Assembly: GCA_000442125.1 (NCBI GenBank)
Contig: KE546976.1
Location: 1,240,001-1,304,000 of the forward strand
Source of the DNA: Opeltia flavorubescens
Lineage: Eukaryota; Ascomycota; Lecanoromycetes; Teloschistales; Teloschistaceae
Direction of reading: 5' to 3'
DNA: 64,000 nucleotides
How positions within the stretch are numbered: the stretch's first letter is position 1; every line of letters starts with the position of its first letter. Positions 42,042 to 54,150 of this stretch are shown piece after piece. The position numbers and the translations under genes are program-made. The notes under the pieces are model-generated. The model worked only from the letters and a program-made list of their open reading frames with translations, was not told where the DNA came from and ran no database searches.

Positions 42042-45000
42042 TCAAGCCAATACCGCTTCCCTTCTTCTTTCCCCTCTCTCCTCCACTTCCTCAATACCCA
42101 ATACCCTTGCCGTTTCCTCCTCGTCATCCTCATCAAAAATATCCGCTCTTCGAAATGCCGACATTTGAAATGCACGATCATCCACTTCCTCCTTCCCACC
42201 CTCCTTTTCCACCAACTCATCCTCCACCCCCTCATCCATAACCCCAAGCCTTCCACTCCCATTATTGAAGGCCCTTCCACTCTTACTCCCTCCAGCCCTA
42301 ACATAAACACTCCTATTCGCCTTCAAAATCCCAACCACCTCCCCCATCCTCTCCTCCACCCCCACTTTCCAATCTTCAACCTCCCACTGCCCTTCTCCCC
42401 CATTACCACCACCACCCACCATTAAACCCTGCTCTTTGGCTAAAGCCAGCGCCGTCTTCCCCCCCAGATTCTTCTCCCTTGCACTCGCGCCCACTTCTAA
42501 TAATCTACGTACAGCAACTGGTCGTGCAAACTCCACCGCTGCGAAAAAAAGCGCTTGGATTCTTATGATGGTGGGGTCGATGTGCGCGCCGGCTTCGATA
42601 AGGAGGAGGGAGATGGAGATGTGGCGTAGGATTTGCGCTATTAAGAGGGGGGGTTGGTGGAATTCGTCCGGTGCGTTGATATACGCTGTTTCATTGTTGG
42701 TGGTTTGAGAGGACGGGAAGGATGGTAATGAAGCAAGGAGAATTTGTACACAAGGTATCGAACCCTGCAGCACGGCTAGGTGTAACGGACTCCGGAATTG
42801 CGCATTCTTTGTCGAGGGGGAGAGACCTGCTTTTAACAACAAAGAAAGGATGGCTGGATGATTGGCTAAGACGGCGACGTGTAGGGCTGTGTTATCGGTG
42901 TCTGGGTCTAGGTGGTAGAGGGCTTGCGGGCGGGATTCTAACGCTGCGGTTAGGATTTCTGGGTTTCCGAGGCGGGCGAGAGACCAGATTGGTAAGGTAT
43001 TTGTGTTTGGGTAGTTGTCGAGGAGGGATTGGATATTTGATAAGGAGGTGGGTTTTTGCGAAAGGATGAGCATGCTCCCGGGTTGAATGTTCTGCCATGC
43101 AACAGTCCAGGGGGCGCGGCTGTAATTATCTGTGATATCTGGATCTGCGCGTAGAGCGAGGAGGGCGCTGATGACTTCTGCTTTTCCGTTGCGACTTGCG
43201 TCGTGGAGGGGAGTGCGACCTTTGTTGTCTTGAGCGTCTTTGTCGAGGCCCTTTCCTATGAGGAGCTTTGCTATTTCGGCGTAACCGTTGACGGCTGCGC
43301 CGTGAAGGAGGGTGCGGTTGTCGTTGTCCTTTTGATGAATGTTGGTGATGTTTTGTTCGAGTAGGATTTGTACGACTTCACTGTGGCCGTAGTCGATTGC
43401 TCTGAGAAGTGCTGTTCCCCCGTCTTGGTCTTTGATCGAAGGATTTGCTCCTTTGGCTAGCAGTTGTTCTAAAATCTCCACCCAGCCATTCCTAGCTGCA
43501 TGAATTAGTGCAGAAGACTTGTTCCGATCGACCAGATTAATTTCGATATCCTCATGTTCCAGAAGACGATCGACAGAATTCAGATTACCTGCTTTCGCGG
43601 CAATCATGAGAGCCGTACTTCCCTCAAGGTCGGTTTTATTGACCTTGACTCGAGGATCATCAAGGAGCTTGTCGAGGATATCAAGGTAATCATCTTTTGC
43701 CGCAAACATCAATGCTGTGCGCTCCGCGTTATGGAGATGTTCTTCGTCTACATTGAGGTTGGGACTTCGGAGTAGTACTGCCACGACCTCCTTGTGATCG
43801 CCAATGACAGCATCAAACAAAGCTGTGCTGTCAGAATGATTTCGTACATTGATAGAGGCGCTTCGGCTAAGGAGTAAATCGACCGCTTCAGCCTTGCCAC
43901 GACGACAAGCTAACATCAGCGGTGTCAGCCCTTCAGCTGGATCTTGACTGTCGACGTCCAGTTTTTGATCGAGAAGATGTGTGATGGCTGCTGTCAATCC
44001 AAACCATGCCGCAACATGAACACTATTGGCACCCTTACGAATGTCCCAACTTGCCGAGCCGGTGGAGTTGAGGTACCAAGCTGCTTGAATGAATGACTTG
44101 ACCCTTTCGCCGTCATCGAGGTATTGAAAGGTGGCATTCTCGACTTTTACGTCAGGGCCTGCATCGTAAACATGATTTCCCCAATACGAGTAAGCGTAAG
44201 CGAGGAATGGGTGAAGGCTCTTGCGCTTTGCAAACTCTTCATCTTCTTTGATGCCACAGCAAGGTTCAGCAAAATCAGGACGAGCAAGATATTGAAGGCA
44301 GGCTCGCGCAATCTTCGATGCGGGATCAGGGAACCAAGTCTCTTGGGTCTTCTTGAAGTACTCTAACGCTGTAGTGTGGCAAAGATTTACACTGGTTTCA
44401 TCACCATTGATGTAAAGGAGCCCTGCCGTAATCTCCAAAAGTGTCTCCTTGTCATACCGGTATGTGGAGCGAGATTCAGGTTTATCAATATCAATCGCGA
44501 GAGCTTCTTGCAGCTCGACCAGACTCAATGGTCTGTACGAACACACGACCCACATCAAAGCCCGCTTGGCTAGGCTTGAAGAGGTATCGTTGGGGTTTGC
44601 TAGACTTGTCGCCTCAATACGTTCCATTGTAGCCTTGTAGGAGTCATCATAGCCTTGTGGTAGGTTCTCCAAAGCATCTTTTACCTCCTCAGGCGAGGTT
44701 TTGACCTTGATTGCACTCATGTAAAGTTTTGCCAACATGAACATACCATTTGCACTCGCTAGAATATATTTTGGGATCATGTCTCGTAATTCCGGTGCCT
44801 CCTGACAAATCCGGCCGAGTTTTGTAGTGCCTCTTCTAGAAGTTGTGAATTTCCGATTACGTGGATGTCGATTACCAAGCTCGAGCTCATGTTTCAGCTC
44901 ATGCTGGATGTAGCGATCAATCTCGTCGTCGGTCGGCTCAATGTCAATCGAGACTTCGGGGGGCTCGAACAATTCATGGGCTCTATCATGGCAATAGATG

Positions 45001-46517
45001 CCCTTGTCCACGCACTCCTGGCAAAGCTCGAACAGCCCACCATCACAAATTTCGCAGTAATGGTACAATTTGAGTGGCGTCTTTTGACAGTTCTTGCATG
45101 TAGGATAGTAATGGAATATGTCGTCTCGAGGTCTCGACGTGATCATGACACACAACTTCTCGGGGGGAAGATCATGTAATTTATCAAGTAGCTCTGTTTC
45201 AATTGACGCTGAAGCTTCGTCTAGCGCATCCACGACAATCATTACTCTACACCAATATCAGTCAGTTTTGCCCAACAGCTGTACCAACCAATCGAGAGAA
45301 TTTTACCTTGGAAAAGTCATGATTTCAGCTTTTAAAGCTTTGTATAGATCACTCAGTAGCGGCGGAGCTTCCCGTGAAGCATCGCGGAACAACCTTCGAA
45401 CTTCAGGAGATTTGAAATCATCATCTTCGAATTGCACAAGCTGTTTCAATAGACTTCCAATGATACATCGAATTGTTTGATTGGGCTCCTTATAATTCAG
45501 ATACACGCAAAGAACAGGTATACGAGCTGCCAGATATTGTTCTTGAAGCTGATGCACCACGATAGATGAAAGAACGGTTTTCCCTGACCCAGGGAGCCCA
45601 TATCCATACAGCCACCACGACCGACCGGTACTCCAAGCTCGAAATTCTTCCGACTCCAAAAACCTTTGACCTAGGGGAATTGCATTATCGAATATCTCCG
45701 CCTGGCGCTTGCGGTACTGCAGAGGAGAAAGCCAGTCGATAATAGCCTTCCGCTCCTCCTGCAATGCCTTTTTCGTATTGTTATCTTCCAATCGTTTTAT
45801 TCGTTTATTTGTTTCATCCGTTGTCAATTTGATCTCGTCAACACTGGACTTGACATCTGCGTTGCTATCGACTAAATGGATCAGTCGACTGGAATTTTCT
45901 GAGTCTCTATCGTGTAAACTTTGAAGCTGGCTGACTGTTGTCGTGCTGTTTGCTTTGATATCCGACACATGATCTCGCAGAGCAGCGCCAGTCCGCTCAA
46001 GGCCTTGCACACGATTGTTGGTGTCCAAGTCGAGCGTGAAGTGATCTTGCAACAAGATGGAGTCGATCAATCCCCGTAATCGCTCCAGTTCAGCGACGGT
46101 ATCCTTCACGGCCTTTTTGTCATGTGACCAAAACCACCGTTGCTTGACTCCAGCTATGCCATGTCTCGGTTTGAGTTCTTCTTCGAGAGATTTGAAGATT
46201 GCATCCAAGCGATCCAAAGCCCCATCACCCTTCCCATTCGTCAAGGGAACCAAAGCTTTTCCGTTGGAAGTAAGGGTCGCCGACACGCGGAGGGCCAGGA
46301 AACCCTGGTACCAGGGATCGCTGGGATTTTGGTGAGCAGCGGCTTCGCGAGCGGCGAGTTGATCGAGAAGGATCTGTATGGCCTGTATTGAATTGAGAAT
46401 GATGGCCTGCTCCTCTTTAGCTTTGATGACATCTTGAGCATACTCGTAGATTTTCCGGGCAGCATGGATAAAGGTCAGGGTAGCTGATGCCGCGTCCATT
46501 GTAGATAGACTCGACAA
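42042..46517 (-). CDS. NACHT-ankyrin (NLR-like) protein with ZZ-type zinc motif
   Basis: Exons 45307-46517 and 42042-45246, joined over a 60-base intron in phase 2, give 1,471 aa. A second ATG seven codons in (MDAASATLTF) may be the true start. An alpha-helical N-terminal domain of about 250 residues resembles the HeLo/STAND N-terminal effectors. The NACHT has P-loop GLPGSGKT (307-314) and Walker B IVVDALDEA (about 407-415). Cysteines near 454, 457, 468, 471, 479, 482 and 489 (CKNCQ, CEICDGG, CQEC) form a ZZ-type zinc motif between Walker B/sensor (MITSRPRDD) and the winged-helix part. About 12-13 ankyrin repeats follow (for example GRTPLHDASRNGKAEVISAL). Such proteins sense non-self and trigger cell death. 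Low-complexity basic tail (EERGERRREAVLA). Confidence 0.92.
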
Positions 46518-46771
46518 GCGACAAAGAGGATGGTGCTATTTGTCGGCCGTCAGTCCGTCTTCTCATTCCGACTCAGCCAGGCTGAAGTCCCACGAGAGGG
46601 ATTCGGGGCCCTCCCTCGAACTGCGAACACGAGATGGCAGCATTGGCGTGAACGGGATGACCTGCATCGTCCATGATGTCTCCACGCAAGCAGAATCTGT
46701 GAATTGGCGGGAAGTCGAGTGAAGATTCAAAAAATCGATGCCTGAGGTACATGGTGGAGGGGCAGTGTCTA

Positions 46772-46806
46772 CGGAAGATAACAACAAAAGTTTCCAATAT
46801 GCACTA
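46772..46806 (+). repeat. Left terminal inverted repeat of the Tc1/mariner element
   Basis: Begins CGGAAGATAACAACAAAAGT. Matches the right end at 34 of 35 positions; the one mismatch (46780) is the transition expected from RIP. It still holds several CpA/TpG dinucleotides, unlike the interior. A weaker match (TAGCGCC) continues inward. Confidence 0.85.
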
Positions 46807-48430
46807 GTTTTTAGCGCCGGAGAATAATTAGTCCCCACTAGTAAATTTACTAGTAAATGAAAATTTTTCTTACTATCTACCTACTAGAAATCATTTATTT
46901 ATATTTAAACTACTTATTTACACCTAAATCGTTCTAGATACATTAGATTTAAAGCTATTTATACCTTTTTAAAGCGGTATAGTACTAAAAACCACCTCCG
47001 CTCGCTAAACTAACCTTACCGGGAAATAAATTTAAGCACTCGTATACCTGCAGCTTAATTAACCTTAAAAAAAGGTAGCTAATACTATTAGCCTATTATA
47101 GAGCTCTATTAGTAAGCTAAAAAAAAAGGTATTATCTAGGGGGTAGAATCTAGATAAAAAGCCTGTTCTAAAGCTTAAATAGGTAGTAGATTTACCGCGC
47201 TTTAGATAGTCTAAGGCTCTAGAAAATAAATAAAAGGCTAAATTAATTAAGAATCTAGAAAACGTTAATAGAAATAAATATAAAGTCTTAGCTATAACGA
47301 TAGTATATACCTAAAAGGTATCTAACCAGACTATACGTAGAATTCTAGCGCGAAATAGCTTCTATTTATATAAACGAACGATAAAGCCTATCCTTATAAA
47401 AGCTATAATAAAAGCTCGTTTAGCCTTCGCTTTAATATATACTTATTAGACTTTAAAAGATTAGAAGAATATTATTTAATTAGATAAAACTAGCGTTATT
47501 TTAAACGTACGTAGAAGTAAAATTCGTATATAACAGCGAGCAGGCGAATTTATAAAAGCGTTATATATTCGCCGCCGGTAGAAAAAAACTATAAAATTTA
47601 TATTCTAAAGGTGTTTTAGCTATAATATTAAAGGGCTATACTATATTTAAAAGCTAAAAACTTAAATTAAATAAAAAAAAATTAAAAATTATTTATAAAA
47701 AGTTAATAATTCTCTCGAATATAATATTAAAAAGGAATAAAAGTTATTTATCGCTATATACCGTATAAAGCTAAAAAATAAAGATAATAAGAAGCTTATA
47801 TAGCGCTAGACTAAAGTAAATAGGAAGGTAACGAAAGAAGGTAAAAAAAGCGGTATTAACTAGTAGCGCTATTAAAAAAAGGTGCTGATTCCTAAATTTA
47901 TACTATTTATAAAAGAGTATTAAAAAACCCGCCCCGGAATAATTATCTAGGAAGATAAGGCAGTATATAATTTAAGATACTAAAACTAGGTTTAGATAGA
48001 TACTAGCGTATTACGCCTAATTTAGCTAGGGAATTCGCTAGATCTTAACTAGATTAAGCTATACTAGCCGTGGATAAAGCGAATAATAACCTAAAAAGGT
48101 ACTCCGAAAACGAGGAAGGATATTAAACGAGCTTAGTTATACTACTAGAATAAGTAATTAATCTAAAAATATATCTAAAAATGGATTAAATGTATACTAA
48201 GGTATATTTAAAAAATTATCCGTTTAAAAAGTAGCAACGAATATTATAAGGGACGTAAAAGTAAGCTAGGCACTAATTTACGGCTATATAATTCGCTAGA
48301 TAAAAAAAAGCGTTATACGTAATTAAAAGAGGCTATTTAGGTAGATATAGAGTAGATAAATATATAATAAGTGCTTGGTAGTTAGTAAAAAACCCTAGCT
48401 AGGGCTGTAGCCCTAGTGGCTTGGCGCTAT

Positions 48431-48465
48431 TAGTGCATATTGGAAACTTTTGTTGTCATCTTCCG
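48431..48465 (-). repeat. Right terminal inverted repeat of the Tc1/mariner element
   Basis: Read on the minus strand it begins CGGAAGATGACAACAAAAGT, matching the left repeat. TA follows directly at 48466-48467. Confidence 0.85.
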
Positions 48466-48467
48466 TA

Positions 48468-49191
48468 CATGCACCGAGTCAGCTTGGTCGATCGGTACAG
48501 ATAGCCGGTACCAGAACTTGTCAATGCAGGGGTGGCGTTAGGCGTGCCAGGGCATGAGACGAATCTGTTTTGCTCAACGCTCAGACTCGAAATATACCAA
48601 TGAGGAGCCCGATGCAGCTGTCTTAGTCTTTCGTTAGGGGCGATGCTTTTTATGAGCTTGCCTACTTCAAGTCTAAGATGACATTTTGACGCTCAGTCTA
48701 ATTTTCTTACAGGGTAGCGAGGCGGCTGAAGAAAAGCTTGGCAGATCCCGATATTAAGATTACAGACTAAATTTTGGACCCCAACTGCTTTCTCCATCCC
48801 ACGTGGTCCGTGATCCTGGCAGTGCAAAGCATGCACTGTAGTATACCTTGTGTCAGCAGTGATGGCTGCAAATACTCTATTATTGTGGTGATGGTTGATG
48901 ATTAGCAGAACAAGTCAGCCATGATTACGGCCCCCAGTACTCCATCTCGTCCTCGATTGCGAGCGGTGAAATATGATATGGAAACAAAGAAGCCTCGAAT
49001 GGTCGACTTATATTAGCTTCAGGCGTCCAACAATCCATGACTAAAGCATGAAGAACAGCCACTAATCTAATTACCCTTTCCGTCTCATCTTTATGGCCTC
49101 TTCACCATCGCATTCTTGACTCGACCTTGTAGCATTTACTCTTTCCTTTCTGTTTCTTTTCTTCTCTTGTCTGTCGTTCGACGTGTTCAAC
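48468..49191. other. Intergenic, nothing recognised
   Basis: Ordinary composition right up to the element end. The last 100 bases form a CT-rich leader of the S41 gene. Confidence 0.5.
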
Positions 49192-52163
49192 ATGGTCTCC
49201 TGCCGCTCATTCTCGCAGCACCATGTATTTCTTGGCTCTCTTCTATATATCTTATTATTTCTCCCTTCTGTGATTTATGCACGTCCGCGCTCAAGACCAG
49301 GACTCTCCAAAAGACAATTTCCTGTCGAGACCGCTTGTCATGACATCTTCAACTCCGATTGTATATACTCCTGCTCGATTTGCTCGTTGGNTCTTCAGCT
49401 AACAAGCTCTAGTCGGCCTGTTCACCGCTGAGAGCGCCCATAATTGTCTGATTAGTATACCATTTAATGCAACCGTCGCTACCAACTTTCTTCAATACTA
49501 CAAAGATACCCTTCAATTTCAGAGTACTCTATCATATTTGCGTAATCCTCCTGCAACATACAATCAACCGTCGGTGGACTTATTAGGAGGCTTGGATGCT
49601 ATACAACAAGCGGTCAATAGCGGAACCTATACGAATGAGTACGACTTCGAAGCGGCTGTTCAAAAACTTGTATATTCTGCACACGATGCTCATCTAGTTC
49701 TCTACGCCGGTGCCTTGAGTGTTTTTACCTTTGGCGCTCCTGTTAGCATAGTATCTGTGTCTTCCGATGGAATTGCATATCCACAAATATTCATCCTTGG
49801 TAAGTCTTGACCCTACTACACACGCCGATTCGATCTAACGATTTCAGATGATATATTAGAGGCTGGAGACCCAGCAAAAAAGGCGTCCTTTGAGCCTTCG
49901 CCCATTGTGAGCATCAATGGGGTGAAGACGCTCGATTTCCTGAAGAACTATGCCGCATCCACTTCGTTCGGCACACTGGAGCCTAACGCCGATTACAATC
50001 AATTGATGTCAAACCCTGCCACTGATGTCCAGGGTTTCCTCTCAGCGTGGGAAGGCGGCTCTCCATTCTGGCCGGGTAACGACGTCACGTTCGGTTTTGA
50101 AAATGGCACCGAGTCACTCACACTTCCATGGCTTGCCACATACTATGTTCCCGACGATACTCCGCTTATAAATTCTGCCGACGACTATTATCAAATCTTT
50201 GTTCTTGGACAATCTCCAATCTCGGCCTCTTCGGCCACAGTCTCAGCAGTCCCTTCTGCAACTTTCATTGACAGTCCTGTGTCCTCCGGTTTTGTGGCTA
50301 CGGGTACAGCCAGCTTCATAGCAGCAACAACGTCGGCAGCAGCTACAACTTCAGCAGAGCCCCAAGCTACCTCGTGGGAGTACTTTCCGTATCCACCGGA
50401 TCCTATTGTCGTACAACCGAATCTCGGAGATGGAGGTTTCGTTACAGGTTATTTCTTGAACGACGGGGTCACTGCTGTACTCAGCATACCTAGCTTTGAT
50501 ATCAACGAAGAATCGATTGTCTCTTTCAGTACTGCAGTAGGGGAATTCATTCGCGAAAGCAAGGCTGCTGGGAAAGATCGTATCATTATAGATCTGCAGA
50601 GAAACGGAGGTGATGGCGATCTCCTGGCTACAGATACATTCAAGCAGGTATGTTTCACATGCCGTAAATGCCGTGATATACAGTTAACATGGTTTTAGTT
50701 TTTCCCGTCGGTCGATCCTTTCGGTGGAAGCCGCCTCCGCGCCCACGCTACTGCAGATGTCATAGGCAACACAATCTCAACTGACTTTTTCAATCAGAAT
50801 TCATCAACGCGGGACCTTTATGCCGGAAGTGTATGGGCAGCAGGTACTTTTATCAATGCGGACACCGGCCGGAACTTCTCATCATGGGCGGAATTGTTCG
50901 GTCCTCACTCGTACAACGGAGATCTGTTCACCACGACCCAGCGCGACAACTTATCCAGTGTCGTCTTGGACGAAGCCACGGGGGGAATAGTGGTCTATGG
51001 TTTCGGGAATCGCTCTGTTACATCTCCGCAACCATATGATGCAAAGAACATTATCCTCGTACGAATCACTTTACGATCTCTGTTAAGCACGTGCTGATCC
51101 TTGAATTTAGCTTTCCGATGGCACATGTAGCTCAGCCTGCGCCCATTTCGTTGAATTGATGCACCACCAAGCTGGTGTCCGGACTGTCGTTGCTGGCGGT
51201 CTCCCAGTAGCAGGACCAATGCAAATGCCCTCTGGCACCCGTGGCGCTGAATCCTACTCTTCCTCCCTTCTCGACAGCGACATCTCTTACGCTGCCTCTA
51301 TCAACTCCACGGCCGCAGCTCTCCTTCCCCAGAACCGTGATATCGAGTTTTACATCACTTATGCAGGTTTCAATCTCCGCGACGCAGTTCGCAAGAACGA
51401 TCCCACCCCTCTACAGTTCCAGAACCTTCCAGCCGATTGCCGAATCTTCTACACCAAATGGACAGTCTACAACTTCGAGAACCTATGGAACTACGTCATA
51501 GACGCCATGTGGCGAAACCCATCCCTTTGCATCTCCGGCTCCGCAACCCCCTTCGAAGCAAGCACCGCTTCAAATTCCCCCGCCGCTCCTCCCGCCGAGC
51601 TTTCCGAACGCTCCTTAGATACTCCAACACCCGTCTCCGTCATCGAATCTCGCGACGCCGAAGCCGAAGCTGCTGCTGAATATGAAGAATTTGAATACGA
51701 GGAAGAAGACGAACTCGAACCCCGCCAACTCTCAACAACAACCTGCCCCATCTGCGCCAACGCCCGCGAAACTTGCGCCAAAATCCCCGCCTGCACCGCC
51801 GCCGGCCGCCAGACTTTCACCCTCCAGTGCCGAGCCAAATGCGCAGGTTTCCCCGGTGAGTGCGGCCTCACTGCTTACTGCTCCTCTACTCGCCGCGGCG
51901 TGGCGGGGGTGTGTCAACTTAATAGGGATATCACGGGTGCGAGGGGCTGTGCGCCGAGTCGGACTAGACAGACCCAGGCGCAGGTCACGGCTGCGGCGAG
52001 GGGGGTGGGGACAGGACCGTATGAATTTCCGACTAGTGGGAGGAGGAGGGGGAATAATCCTGCTACCGGGGGGATACCGACGAGAGGGGGGAGTGCACCA
52101 CCGAGTGGTGGGAGGAGTGGAGTGGGGGGGTTGATTAATTTTGGGTTTGGGAGGACGGGGTGA
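49192..52163 (+). CDS. Secreted S41-type (CPAF-like) protease family protein
   Basis: Five exons (49192-49360, 49413-49799, 49848-50647, 50699-51058, 51111-52163) give 922 aa. A signal peptide (LGSLLYILLFLPSVIYA) precedes LSKR, a likely dibasic cut, then QFPVETACHDIF. The fungal S41 pattern follows: YLRNPPATYNQPSVDLLGGL, AHDAHLVLYAG, PIVSINGVKTLDFL, DRIIIDLQRNGGDGDLL and LSDGTCSSACAHFVELMHH, where the Ser of the SSAC segment should be the nucleophile. A Ser/Ala/Thr-rich linker (50220-50370) interrupts the fold. After the protease part come an acidic run and ELEPRQ, an 11-Cys module (CPICANARETCAKIPACTAA) and a Gly/Arg-rich end. The unresolved base 49391 is inside intron 1. Probably extracellular; substrates unknown. 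Confidence 0.85.
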
Positions 52164-52530
52164 ATTTTGAAAAATGTGGTGGTGGTGATTGGGTGTGGAA
52201 TTGGAGAGGATTGGTGAATGGGTATATTTGCATGTTGCATTTTGCATAACCCATATTGCATATTTATTTTTGAGAATGGAATATTTTGATATATATCATC
52301 TATGCTTGGAAACATAGGAAGGAATAAAAGTCCTTCGCTATGCCTCTGGTCTTCTCAGCGCATATATATTCTCCCCTCGTGATCGAACCTGGCGGTGAGA
52401 TCTATTAAGGATATCGCTGCTAACCTCCAATGGGTGCTGTCTGTTCGAGATTTCGTTACCTCGAAGAAAGGCTACTTGTATCCTGGACACGCTCTCTGCT
52501 ATGTCTACGCGTTTGGTTCTGAATTATGTA
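52164..52530. other. Intergenic between convergent genes
   Basis: 3' flanks of the S41 and GT8 genes; nothing else recognised. Confidence 0.55.
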
Positions 52531-53625
52531 TCATAACGGCACAGGCACCGGTAGTCCCATCTCCCGATTCTCCTCCCTCTGCCTCCGATCCCCCTCCTCA
52601 TCCAGCGGAGCCGCAACAAGCCCCTCCACAATCCCCACCAACTCCTTCCCCTCCTTATTATCCCCATCACGCACCCTCATCTCCCTCCACCCCTCCCAAA
52701 CCCCCCACCACCACCCATGCGTCCTCCCATCCCTCCCCAAATGCCCCGCCACCCCATCCCCCGCCACCCTCCTCTCCCAAGGCTTATCAACAATATAATG
52801 CAACCCCTTCACCTCCTCATCCCTCCACATCTGCCCGTGCCAATTCTCCATCGTCTTTAAAGCGTTGTATTTCCAACTTAGGGGCTTCCACCGCCCGGCA
52901 AAATAGTGGATGAGGAAATCTTGGTCGGGGAATTGGAACGTCGAAAGCAGGTTTCCGTTATTGTTGAAGAAGTGTAGGATTGACATCCAGAGGGAGGGGG
53001 AAGGATGGTAGATGAAAAATCCACTATTCAACAACGTCAACGTATTCGGTGGTTTTGCCCCCGGGGGGATCTCAGTCCCGCACTCCAGCGCCGTGGGGTG
53101 GGAGAGGGGAGTATATGCGCAGTTTTCTCTTTTCCAGTTCGAAGGGGCCCAGCTATCATGATCGAGATTACAGACGCAGGCGTGGTTTGCTGCGATCCAG
53201 GTTGAGGAAGGGAGGGGGATGGAGAATGCTTCGTCCATGTTTTTGTAGATTGTGATGTCGGCGTCTAGGAAAATTGCTACATCTAGGTGCGTTAAAGAGA
53301 AAGCGCGGAGTTTCGTCCATGTGTCTTCGAAGCGGGATGCTACTGATGCGGTGGTGGGAGGGGCGGCTTCTGCATCCCCATTTGAAGGGGACTTCTCGGG
53401 GAGGGGAGGAAGAAGGAGCTCGACAGGATGAATTTTCAGGAGTGGGTTGTGGTGGGATTCGAGTTCTAGGGCGCGGAGGGAGGAGGCGGGGAGGGAGGGC
53501 GTGATTAGGACGATGAGAGGGTAGGCGGTTTTGTGGGTGGAGAGGGAGTGGGCGAGGGTGATGACGCCGGGGAGGTAGGAGGAGCGGGTCAGCAGCGTGA
53601 CCCAGGCGCGGTGAGTGTCGTCCAT
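52531..53625 (-). CDS. GT8 (glycogenin/galactinol-synthase-like) glycosyltransferase
   Basis: An intronless frame of 364 codons starting MDDTHRAWVTLLTRSSYLPG. GT8 features: the opening AWVTLLT...YLPGVITLAHSL, the DXD metal-binding motif IFLDADITIY (Asp 121 and 123), NSGFFIYHPSPSLW, FPDQDFLIHYFAGRWKPLSW and the end motif LHYIVDKPWE. These use UDP-sugars with Mn2+. A variable Ala/Pro stretch (75-92) and a polar C-terminus are the only unusual parts. No signal peptide or membrane anchor, so cytoplasmic. The exact acceptor is not readable; the glycogenin dimer's Tyr acceptor is not evident. Convergent with the S41 gene. Confidence 0.9.
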   Translation of the reverse strand: MDDTHRAWVTLLTRSSYLPGVITLAHSLSTHKTAYPLIVLITPSLPASSLRALELESHHNPLLKIHPVELLLPPLPEKSPSNGDAEAAPPTTASVASRFEDTWTKLRAFSLTHLDVAIFLDADITIYKNMDEAFSIPLPSSTWIAANHACVCNLDHDSWAPSNWKRENCAYTPLSHPTALECGTEIPPGAKPPNTLTLLNSGFFIYHPSPSLWMSILHFFNNNGNLLSTFQFPDQDFLIHYFAGRWKPLSWKYNALKTMENWHGQMWRDEEVKGLHYIVDKPWERRVAGDGVAGHLGRDGRTHGWWWGVWEGWREMRVRDGDNKEGKELVGIVEGLVAAPLDEEGDRRQREENREMGLPVPVPL

Positions 53626-54150
53626 GTTGAGATTGACTCGGTAAGGTTGAAATCTTGAAAGTCGTCAAGATGAAGAGATGGCAGGCTCGGCAGGTAGTGG
53701 GTTGTCAAGGAGGATAGTCGGTTTTGCCTAGCAACAGTTTAAGCTGCTGACGCAGAACTCCTTGGCCGGAGCGGTCAAGACAATGGATCTGTCGAGGACG
53801 AGCCATTTTGCCAATCTTGAAGGTTGGTGAGGTCATCTTGCGCAAGATGAAGACAATAGAAACTGAAACCCTAGCCCTGAATTTCGGGTCACCCTTGTCA
53901 CAGCTAGATTCGCCGCACGTGTTTCCGATACCACGATTTGGAATGGAGATTCCCTCTATTAAACTACAAAGTAATATTGTATCCCTAAGCTGCTGAGCCA
54001 CCGCCCTTGATAGCTCGCCGTGTATGGCTACGAACGTAACACCCCGGTACCTTGCTATTGATGCCCTGGATATCTATCCATCGATCCTGCTATTAGTGTC
54101 AAATTAAGAATGTATCGCTCCCACATATTGAATGAATGCAAGACTCAGAA
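53626..54150. other. Intergenic, nothing recognised
   Basis: Upstream of the GT8 gene and 3' flank of the ABC transporter. No coding. Confidence 0.5.

Larger units (their letters stand above)
46772..48465 (+). mobile_element. RIP-altered Tc1/mariner DNA transposon, 1.69 kb
   Basis: TA dinucleotides (46770-46771 and 48466-48467) flank inverted repeats, the target duplication of Tc1/mariner. The interior is very AT-rich and, mostly from about 47060 to 48380, nearly lacks CpA and TpG, the mark of RIP on both strands. Despite many stops, transposase-like words can be read on the plus strand in several frames: QTIRRIL (helix-turn-helix, about 47326-47346), YLYKRTIKP, a segment near the first catalytic Asp, and near the 3' end KRVTTKKGAP-like and IIRL...NEYY-G words that match the DDE_3 C-terminus of fungal Tc1-like transposases. 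Dead copy. It lies 253 bases upstream of the NLR start codon. Confidence 0.8.

Noticed and set aside
51732-52315. Pro-rich minus-strand frames under the S41 C-terminus
   Set aside because: Shadows of the Gly/Arg-rich tail codons.
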